Source of the DNA: Calothrix sp. PCC 7103
Lineage (GTDB): Bacteria > Cyanobacteriota > Cyanobacteriia > Cyanobacteriales > Nostocaceae
Length of the DNA: 64,000 bases
Assembly: GCF_000331305.1 (NCBI RefSeq)
Contig: NZ_KB217473.1
Location: forward strand, 1-64,000
Direction of reading: 5' to 3'
Of the stretch, positions 34,056 to 41,385 are shown piece after piece. The notes under the pieces were generated by a model. The model saw only the letters and a program-made list of their open reading frames with translations, was not told where the DNA came from and did no database searches. Positions within the stretch are counted from its first letter, which is position 1. Each line of letters starts with the position of its first letter. Position numbers and translations under genes: made by a program.

Positions 34056-36974
34056 ATGACTATAGATAAATTTGCACTATTGATTGGCGTCAGTGAGTAC
34101 GAGTCTTCAAAATTAAGCGAACTTCCAGCCGTTGAAGAGGACGTAGAGAAAATGGAGAGAGTTCTACTAAATCCTGAAATGTGTGGATTTAAGCAAGAAA
34201 ATCTGCAACGCCTGATAAATCCCGACATGGAAACCATGCGAAGAGCTATTAGTTGGCTTTTTAATCTGCGTAAAAAAGATGATTTGGTATTACTCTATCT
34301 GGCTTGTCACGGGATACATCACAGAGACAGTGGGCGCCTGTACTTCGCAGCCAGCACAACTAGAGAAGATGACTTGATAGCAACCGGAGTGGAGGCTAGG
34401 TATGTACATGATGTCATGGCTGATAGCCGTTCAAGGCGTCAGGTAATTATTCTTGACTGTTGTTATAGTGGCGCTTTCTCCAACGGTATGTTAGCCAGAA
34501 GCCCGGAAGATATTAATGTCAAAGTTGATATTCAACAACACCTTGGCGGAGAAGGAAGGGCAGTTCTGACTTCTTCAACCTCTTTGCAGCCCACACTTGA
34601 CGGGGTTTACACTACGTACCTTGTTCAAGGCATAGAAACGGGAGCGGCTGATGAAGATGGCAATGGTCGCATTTCCATACGTGAGTTACATAACTACACC
34701 AAAAATCAAGTTCAGATATACGCTCCAAGCATGGAGCCAGAAATTTACACCACCAAAGAAGGCTATGAAATTATATTTTCGCAAGCTCCAATAGGCGACC
34801 CAAGGCTGGAATATCGCAAAAAGCTTAATGAGTTAGTACATATTACAAACGGCGAAATCTCAGACCGTGTACGCAGAACTTTAGACCAATTTAAAAGAAG
34901 ACTAGGTTTAACAGACGAGGAGGCTAAGAATATTGAGGATAGTTTTTTTGAGCCTTTTAGACAACGCCAAGACAATTTAAACAGCTATGAGGAAGAGTTT
35001 AGGCAGGCGGTTCAAAATCAGTATCCCCTGAGTGATTCAGATTGCAAGTTAATTAAAATGTTTCAACAGTCTTTAGGACTGAGAGATGAAGATGTTCAAG
35101 CGATTGAAGAGAGAATAGTCGGGCAGTATACACAAAATTTACAGAATTATGAACAAAATTTCCGTCAATTGCTCCAAAATGGACACCCGTTACATAAAAT
35201 TCGCCACGAGCAATTACAACAAGCATCAGCATTAAGAGAAGAGAAATTACATGAAATAGAGCATCGAGTACTTGAGGAGCGTCAACAACAACAGCGGCAG
35301 TATGAACAGGCTTTGCGCCAAGCAATACAGCGTGGATTTATAATTTTTAATCTATTTAAATCCAGTCCAAATTTGCGAGACATCGCTCCATCATCAATTT
35401 TGAGCGATAATGATATACAAACAATCTATAATCATCTAAAAAGACAATTTTTAAGCAGATATTTACCTATAGCCATACTACCTGCTCTTGCTTTAGGCAT
35501 TTTTTTAGGTTTAAATTCTGATAAAATAGATCAGCCACAACCAAACCCAACTCCATCAAACCCAAAACAACAATCTAATTCAGATGTCGGTAGTAAAATA
35601 AGTTTGGGAGAAAAAAGTTTATTTCCAGATGAGTTTTACTTTAACGAAGAAAATGAGAAAAGAATAAAAAAAGCAGGCATCGATAAATTCAAATCAACTC
35701 AAATCAAAGCAGTTCAAAATAAAAGAGATTATGAACAAGCATCAGAAATTTTTAAAGATTACTTAGATAAATTCCGCAACGATGCCGAGGCACTAATCTT
35801 TAAGAATAACGCAATGGCTCTCGCACAAGGCAATCCACTTAAAATCGCTGTAAGCGTCCCCATTAGTGCTAGCTTAAATGTTGCAATGGAAATTTTAAGA
35901 GGTGTGGCTCAGGCTCAGGAAGAGTTTAATTCCAATACTTCTGGCAAAAAGTTGTTAGTAATAATTGGAGATGACGGTAACGATAAGACAGTGGCAGGAA
36001 TTACTGCTAAAGAGTTTTTGAAACACGATATTTTAGCAGTAATCGGCAGCAATAATATTAATGCATCAATGGGGGCAGCAGAAGCTTATCAGTTAGAAAA
36101 TCAACGTATTGTCATGATTTCCCCTACTGCATTTGGTGAAGGTCTTGGGAATTTTACTAATGCGAAGCAAATGATAGGGTCGAATTACATCAAGAAAGTT
36201 GCAACAGTTTTAGGTAATGAAATAGAAACATTACAAACACCGTCTGGGAAAATCAATCTACTGATTTGCAGTCATGAAGGTTCGCAGGATAATAATAAGT
36301 TTATTAGCGAATTTGAGAAAATTAACTTTCAACGTATTAAGATTAATAAAAAGTGTAGTCTTAATGATGCAAATCTAAATATAAGTAACATTCTTGAGAG
36401 TGCTGTCAATAAACCTAATGCTATATTGCTTGCTCCCCATATAAACGAAGAAGAGTTTCAAAAAGCAATAGAAGTAGCAACGCAGGTAGCACAAGCCAAT
36501 CAAAATTTACCTCCAAACGAACGCCTTAAATTGTTTGGCTCGCCTACGATGAATGCTGCCTATATTGGTAAACAAGGGGCAGAGGCACATAGAGCTTTTG
36601 GCGGAATGAAGGTAGCTGTACCTTGGAATCCATATAATGGAGAAGGGCAAAAATTTCTTAATTATGCTAACTGCCGCCTTTGGAAAGGTCATGTAAACTG
36701 GCGTACTGCGATGGCATATACTGCTACTAAGGCAATTACCACAATTTTGAAGTCTAATCCAAATCCAAGCGAAGATACAATATTGAATGAAATTACAAAA
36801 CCAGAATTTAATTTTAACGGTGCAACTGGAAATGTTAATTTCTCACAAAATCAAGAATTTCCGGTAAGTATAGTTGAGTTTGAATACAAACAGGGAAACT
36901 CTGGATTTACACCAAGAGAAATATGCAGAGAACAAAATACAACCTTAAAGCGTAGTGAATCTCCATTTGGTTAG
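34056..36974 (+). CDS. caspase-like protease fused to TM segment and periplasmic-binding-protein domain (EACC1-associated)
   Basis: 972 residues. Residues 1-235 form a caspase/metacaspase-like peptidase: the catalytic His is in LACHGIHH (H85) and the Cys in LDCCYSGAF (C136). About 250-430 is a set of three to four helical repeats (for example YEEEFRQAVQNQYPLSDSDC, with LGL-x-x-E-x-x-x-IE). A single membrane segment follows (about 469-488, AILPALALGIFLGL), then a type 1 periplasmic-binding fold of the amino-acid ABC family (about 594-960, from LKIAVSVPISASLN). The predicted topology is protease inside and ligand-binding domain outside, i.e. a receptor that could trigger suicidal proteolysis. 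EACC1 is encoded immediately upstream. Confidence 0.86.
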   Translation: MTIDKFALLIGVSEYESSKLSELPAVEEDVEKMERVLLNPEMCGFKQENLQRLINPDMETMRRAISWLFNLRKKDDLVLLYLACHGIHHRDSGRLYFAASTTREDDLIATGVEARYVHDVMADSRSRRQVIILDCCYSGAFSNGMLARSPEDINVKVDIQQHLGGEGRAVLTSSTSLQPTLDGVYTTYLVQGIETGAADEDGNGRISIRELHNYTKNQVQIYAPSMEPEIYTTKEGYEIIFSQAPIGDPRLEYRKKLNELVHITNGEISDRVRRTLDQFKRRLGLTDEEAKNIEDSFFEPFRQRQDNLNSYEEEFRQAVQNQYPLSDSDCKLIKMFQQSLGLRDEDVQAIEERIVGQYTQNLQNYEQNFRQLLQNGHPLHKIRHEQLQQASALREEKLHEIEHRVLEERQQQQRQYEQALRQAIQRGFIIFNLFKSSPNLRDIAPSSILSDNDIQTIYNHLKRQFLSRYLPIAILPALALGIFLGLNSDKIDQPQPNPTPSNPKQQSNSDVGSKISLGEKSLFPDEFYFNEENEKRIKKAGIDKFKSTQIKAVQNKRDYEQASEIFKDYLDKFRNDAEALIFKNNAMALAQGNPLKIAVSVPISASLNVAMEILRGVAQAQEEFNSNTSGKKLLVIIGDDGNDKTVAGITAKEFLKHDILAVIGSNNINASMGAAEAYQLENQRIVMISPTAFGEGLGNFTNAKQMIGSNYIKKVATVLGNEIETLQTPSGKINLLICSHEGSQDNNKFISEFEKINFQRIKINKKCSLNDANLNISNILESAVNKPNAILLAPHINEEEFQKAIEVATQVAQANQNLPPNERLKLFGSPTMNAAYIGKQGAEAHRAFGGMKVAVPWNPYNGEGQKFLNYANCRLWKGHVNWRTAMAYTATKAITTILKSNPNPSEDTILNEITKPEFNFNGATGNVNFSQNQEFPVSIVEFEYKQGNSGFTPREICREQNTTLKRSESPFG

Positions 36975-37298
36975 CTTTAGAGAAGTGCAAGTACTACCCT
37001 TTAGGAACGCCAAATGCCGCCACATACATAACTACTGCTTTTAGTACAAAAGTTTTGTCAAAACTTCTACTTAGGCACGTCGAAAATTTCACATATATTG
37101 CAATGTTTGTACCACTCAAATACTCTTGACCTACCTAAAATCTTTGGTTAAAATGCATGAGTGAGTGAAGTTGGCACGCTTGTTGTTTATCAGGTCTTGA
37201 CGTGAAACCTAGATAAATAACATGCAGTAAATCGAGTATGAAAGATCGTGTCGTTCATAAAATTGATTAGTTGAAAATTATATAGAATTGAACAGCTT

Positions 37299-37344
37299 GG
37301 TACAAATACCAAAAATTCAGGAATGGAGCTTTGGTATTTGTACC
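37299..37344. repeat. perfect 15-bp palindrome between convergent genes
   Basis: GGTACAAATACCAAA (37299-37313) pairs with TTTGGTATTTGTACC (37330-37344) over a 16-base loop. It lies between the caspase gene and the convergent 119-aa gene and could act as a bidirectional terminator. The rest of the 36975-37361 gap contains no gene. Confidence 0.75.
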
Positions 37345-37361
37345 ACCATGCTTAAAAATTT

Positions 37362-37721
37362 TTAGATAAGAGTATTCAACTCTGCCCAAGACTCATTAAC
37401 ATACGCACAAAGCTGTTCGTAATTTTTGCGCTTGAGGTTGGGCAAGTTGTTAGGACTAACTCCCTGACTCTTTGCATGTTCTAAAATAATGGCAATAAGC
37501 CGATTACAAGATTTTGCTTCGACTTCAGCTAAAGCTTGGCGATGAGCTAACTCCGCCTCTGCTTGTTCTTGCCGCATCTGACGATTAATGTACAGCGCTT
37601 CAACATATTTAGTTAGAAAAGCTGTAGGATCAGGTAAGTTGAGCAAGCTAGACATGAATAGCATGGCTTCAGGTTGTAACTGAAGTCCGTTTGGGCTATA
37701 ATCATGCTTGGGAAATTGCAT
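37362..37721 (-). CDS. hypothetical protein, 119 aa
   Basis: Mostly helical protein with a charged, Glu/Ala/Arg-rich central coiled-coil-like stretch (RQMRQEQAEAELAHRQALAE). Unrecognised. It converges with the caspase gene and is divergent from the HsdS-like gene at 37939, with a 217-bp gap for promoters. The hairpin at 37299 probably terminates it. A regulatory role is only a guess. Confidence 0.5.
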   Translation of the reverse strand: MQFPKHDYSPNGLQLQPEAMLFMSSLLNLPDPTAFLTKYVEALYINRQMRQEQAEAELAHRQALAEVEAKSCNRLIAIILEHAKSQGVSPNNLPNLKRKNYEQLCAYVNESWAELNTLI

Positions 37722-37938
37722 ATTTTTTTCCTCAAACGATAAATTAATTAGAAGTAGATAAATAAAATTGCAAAATTTTAAAAATTTAGAGTACTACCTG
37801 GAGTTCCAGTCCAGGTAGTATTTTTCATTGTTTTGCAACCCATCTTTCTTTCGTACTGACATCGTACCAATCTCTTATCTTATTTGTCAATTGAACTCTG
37901 TTAATATTGTAGCTGTTGAACTCTAAGAATACTGCAAG

Positions 37939-38520
37939 ATGCTTAATCCAGTTCTGCCCTTAGAGCAGTTAGCACTTATATTCCAAGGAATCACCCTCAG
38001 TCGTTACCAAGACGAGGAGGGTTCGCAAGAACAGGTCGTTAATGCTCGCAACCTTGAGCATCTATATATAGAGGATGAGTTGAGTGTTGTTAAACTTAAA
38101 GCATCTAATCTTGCTCAGTACCGATTATGCCCTTGTGATGTAGTTGTCACTATTCGAGGGACTTCTTTAAAAGCATCGGTGGTGACGCAAGAAATTGCAG
38201 GAAGCTTACCTGGTCAAAACTTAGCCGTTTTACGTCTATCTACGGATATTGATCCCTTATATTTAGCTGTGGTGATGCGTTCCAAATGGCTTGAGCAGCA
38301 ACTTGCTAGGTTGTACAGTCAGTCTAGTGCAACTCAGTTGCTAAGAATCTCTCAATTGCGTGACCTGAAGATACCTTTACCTGATTTAGACACGCAAAGA
38401 AAACTGGCTCAGTTATTTATGGCAACTGAGCGTTATACCCGAAGTACCCTAGAGGTAGTGGTAATGAGGAATAATTTAACCGAATTTGCTCTGTCTCAAA
38501 TTTTAGAAGGAAGGCAATGA
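37939..38520 (+). CDS. single-TRD HsdS-like specificity subunit
   Basis: 193 residues, about half the size of a normal HsdS. It contains one target recognition domain with the typical end motif RISQLRDLKIPLPDLDTQRK and a conserved region helix. Such half-subunits dimerise to give a palindromic recognition site, or partner with another half. Its stop overlaps the start of the HsdM-like gene (ATGA at 38517), so the two products form one complex. No HsdR follows. It lies right of the caspase module. Confidence 0.82.
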   Translation: MLNPVLPLEQLALIFQGITLSRYQDEEGSQEQVVNARNLEHLYIEDELSVVKLKASNLAQYRLCPCDVVVTIRGTSLKASVVTQEIAGSLPGQNLAVLRLSTDIDPLYLAVVMRSKWLEQQLARLYSQSSATQLLRISQLRDLKIPLPDLDTQRKLAQLFMATERYTRSTLEVVVMRNNLTEFALSQILEGRQ

Positions 38521-39992
38521 TTACTTTACAATATTTGGAAGAACGTTTTTGGACTATCACTGACATTTTACGTGATGAATTGCTCCTAAATCAGTCTATT
38601 GATTATTTGCTTCGACTTCTACTTTTCAAACGCTTATGCGATGTTTTTGAAGAAGAAAAAACTTCTATCGAGAAGAGGACAGGTAATCATGACCTAATAT
38701 ATTCTGTACAAAGCTCACACCAATTTTTTATCCCTGAATACGCACTCTGGAAAAACTTACATACTTATCCAAATATTGGGAAAGCACTCGATATAGTTAC
38801 TAGAGAGGTTGAAGCTCATAATCCAATACTTCAAGGAATTTTTACTAGCATTGACTTTAATCGTTTTGATGACAGTGGTAGATTACTAAATCTGGTTGCT
38901 GAGTTTTCTCATCTTAATTTACAAAATAGTAACCTTGCTGAACCAGGCTTATTAGGCAGAGCTTATGATTCGATTATTGAGAAGTTTTCTACTAAAGCTG
39001 GAAAAGCGAGCGAAACTTTTTTTATCCCACAAAACGTCACAGAATTATTAGTTCGCTTACTTGATATACAACAAGAAATGAGTATTTGTGACCCTACTTG
39101 CGGAACAGGTAGTTTCTTAGTAGCGTGTGCAAATTACATCAAAAATGAGATAGGAGGATTAAATAATGTGCTTCTCTACGGAGAGGAAAAAAGCAATCAT
39201 AATTTGGTCATTGCCAAAATAAACCTTTTATTACACGACATCTTTGATTTTGATATTCGGCAGGGAAATATTATTCGTGACCCTCAACTAGTCAAAGATA
39301 ACAAGTTAATGCGGTTTGACCGAGTTATAGCCAGTCCACCATTTAACCTCAGTTGGAGTTATGAAAATGCCGACTTTAATTATTACTCACGGTTCCGCTA
39401 TGGAATACCACCTAAAAATAATGCCAACTTTATTTTTATTCAGCATATATTAGCTGCGTTAAAAGAGGATGGGAAAGCTGGAGTTATTGTTCCACTTGGA
39501 GTTTTATTCCGTAGTGGGAAAGAAGGTTTAATCCGTAAAAGAATAGTCGAAGATGATTTAATTGAAGCAGTTATTGGTCTCCCAGCTAATCTATTGATAG
39601 GGACAACCCTACCTATCGCTATTTTGATTCTTACTCACAATAAGGTTGAAAAACGTAAAAATAAAATTTTGTTTATTGATGCTACTAATCAATACCAAAA
39701 AATCCGTAATCAAAATTATTTACCTTCAGATGCCATAAACCGCATTATTACTGTTTATCAAAGTTTTTCTAATAAAGAAGGTTATGCAAGGGTTGTTACT
39801 CTTAAAGAGTTGGCTGAAAATGACTATATGCTTAATATTAATCGATACGTTTTACCATCCAATTTGGAAGATGAGGAGATTAATATTGACACAAAACTCA
39901 TTAAGTTGCGTGAATTAGAAACTAAACGTACTCTTGCTGAGAATGATATGAACAAATATTTACGTGAACTAGGGGTAAATATTGAAGTCTGA
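38517..39992 (+). CDS. HsdM-like N6-adenine DNA methyltransferase
   Basis: 491 residues, the N-6 methylase domain of type I systems. The SAM motif DPTCGTGSFLVA is at about 192-203. Motif IV is SPPF (273-276), where Asn/Asp of NPPF/DPPF is replaced by Ser; this Asn is normally essential for adenine methylation, so activity may be reduced or changed. The N-terminal helical region (LLRLLLFKRLCDVFEEE) is normal for HsdM. It is translationally coupled to the upstream half-HsdS. Without HsdR next to it, it could be a modification-only or regulatory unit, or borrow the HsdR at 41.4 kb. Confidence 0.85.
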   Translation: MITLQYLEERFWTITDILRDELLLNQSIDYLLRLLLFKRLCDVFEEEKTSIEKRTGNHDLIYSVQSSHQFFIPEYALWKNLHTYPNIGKALDIVTREVEAHNPILQGIFTSIDFNRFDDSGRLLNLVAEFSHLNLQNSNLAEPGLLGRAYDSIIEKFSTKAGKASETFFIPQNVTELLVRLLDIQQEMSICDPTCGTGSFLVACANYIKNEIGGLNNVLLYGEEKSNHNLVIAKINLLLHDIFDFDIRQGNIIRDPQLVKDNKLMRFDRVIASPPFNLSWSYENADFNYYSRFRYGIPPKNNANFIFIQHILAALKEDGKAGVIVPLGVLFRSGKEGLIRKRIVEDDLIEAVIGLPANLLIGTTLPIAILILTHNKVEKRKNKILFIDATNQYQKIRNQNYLPSDAINRIITVYQSFSNKEGYARVVTLKELAENDYMLNINRYVLPSNLEDEEINIDTKLIKLRELETKRTLAENDMNKYLRELGVNIEV

Positions 39993-40224
39993 GTTTAAAT
40001 TGCAAAATTTTATCATGAAAGTTTAACAATATTACTCAATCGTAAGTATAGTTGCCACAACCGATTAATAGGTAAGATTTTTTTCTGCTCAGAAAATATA
40101 CTTAAATGTGGCTGGTTACATTTAATTTCAAACAAAATAAAGGGTCAAAGCCAAAAAATGCCTCAACCCGTTCGTTCATGTATTTAATTGTTTAAACACT
40201 TACAGAGTGAAGCCAGCCATATTC

Positions 40225-40455
40225 TTAACTCCCCTCACTGGCGCCGTCATTATCACTATCGCCACCATTCTCACCAGAGCCGTCCCCATCACCACTGTTT
40301 TCACGAGCCGAATCATCGGAGTTATTGTAATCCAGCCCATCGCCTTGATAATCTTTATCGGCTCCGTCCGCTTGAGCGTCCCTTTCAGCTAAGGAACGGT
40401 TATCGCTGGTGCTGGAAGTAGATACGTTATCAAGCCAATCCCAATTTAATGTCAT
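40225..40455 (-). CDS. small acidic Asp/Ser/Gly-rich protein, 76 aa
   Basis: 76 residues, starting MTLNWDWLDNVSTSSTSDNR and ending in a very acidic, low-complexity Gly/Asp/Asn/Ser stretch. A GAGG-type ribosome binding site lies 8 bases before the ATG, which makes it more credible than the overlapping frames. Unrecognised. It may be a nucleic-acid mimic (acidic anti-restriction-like protein) or a peptide precursor; both are speculation. Confidence 0.4.
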   Translation of the reverse strand: MTLNWDWLDNVSTSSTSDNRSLAERDAQADGADKDYQGDGLDYNNSDDSARENSGDGDGSGENGGDSDNDGASEGS

Positions 40456-40999
40456 TGTTTTTACCTCATTTACAACAATCTAATGAAGGTTTGACATCTT
40501 CTCTCATACCGCCGCCAGAAAGTTTTCGCTCACTACTGGCGCCTGTTTAAGAGAAGATGCGCTTAAGCTTCGCGTTGCCAGTCCGAACAGGGCACTAATT
40601 AAAGCAACCCCTTTAACTGGCAATACAGAAGCATAGCGGTTCCACCCAAGAGAAAGCACCTAGCCGTTAGGGTAGGTGTAGAGCGCGATACGGCAAAGTT
40701 TGAAAGTTAGTTGATTGTCCCTAGAAGCCAAGCTGTGATTAACCTTTGCTAGAGGATAATCACTTCTGACTCAGATATGTTAACTTTGCTTGTATCCGAT
40801 TTGTTTGTGCTGGCTTGCGCCAACAGCTTTAATATAACACTCTTGATGAGCAAAATTAACATATTTGCTCATCACAAAAACTTATGCTGCAAATAAATTG
40901 TCATCATTTGCATTAGCAAAGTTCACATACTTGCCTTTGGTCAGAGAAAAAGCACCATGTAAATCGGAGGAGAAGTCAATATATATAATTTTTATATAA
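40456..40999. other. 540-bp region with nested hairpin at 40495-40559
   Basis: No gene found. A nested structure has outer arms CATCTTCTCT (40495-40504) and AGAGAAGATG (40550-40559) and an inner CGCCAG / CTGGCG pair (about 40513-40541). A second short hairpin, CACCTA / TAGGTG, lies near 40659-40680. AT-rich sequence with two TATATA boxes 11 bp apart (40982 and 40993) precedes the RHH gene. Confidence 0.5.
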
Positions 41000-41212
41000 A
41001 TGCAGGATAAAAAACGGCGTACCACCAGTATCACCATTGACGGTCGCATACTAGATAAAATTAAACTGATTGCCGACGGTAGAGGCATTACCGTCAGTCG
41101 GTATATTGAAGAGCATTTTTTTAATGAGTTTAAGCGTACTGGGATTATTCCACCCGATATGGAACCGTTCAAGGAAACGAGGGGAGGAGATCGAACCAAG
41201 CCCAGTGAGTGA
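41000..41212 (+). CDS. ribbon-helix-helix regulator, 70 aa
   Basis: 70 residues with an RHH (MetJ/Arc/CopG-like) core: strand RTTSITIDGRILDKIKLIAD followed by a second helix (GITVSRYIEEHFFNEF). RHH proteins bind short repeated operators as dimers. Two TATATA boxes, 11 bp apart, lie immediately before the ATG, like those of the par locus, and repeated TAACCAGT boxes lie downstream before hsdR. It is therefore a candidate autoregulator and possibly a regulator of the restriction operon. Confidence 0.72.
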   Translation: MQDKKRRTTSITIDGRILDKIKLIADGRGITVSRYIEEHFFNEFKRTGIIPPDMEPFKETRGGDRTKPSE

Positions 41213-41345
41213 AATAAATTGTGTGCATCGAAGTTTAAATTGCCCATTGAGAGCTACGCACCAATGAAGATAATCAAGCTTAACCTAATAAAACACGTAA
41301 CTCAGACCCTAAAAAGTAGCCAGTGGTAATGACTTACAGGAATTT

Positions 41346-41384
41346 ACTGGTTAAGTTATAAATGTAACCAGTATAGTAACCAGT
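41346..41384. promoter_or_regulatory. TAACCAGT operator-like repeats before hsdR
   Basis: TAACCAGT occurs at 41365-41372 and 41377-41384 (12-bp step) and inverted as ACTGGTTA at 41346-41353. The last copy ends directly before the hsdR ATG at 41386, so binding would block translation or transcription of the restriction operon. Confidence 0.55.
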
Positions 41385-41385
41385 C

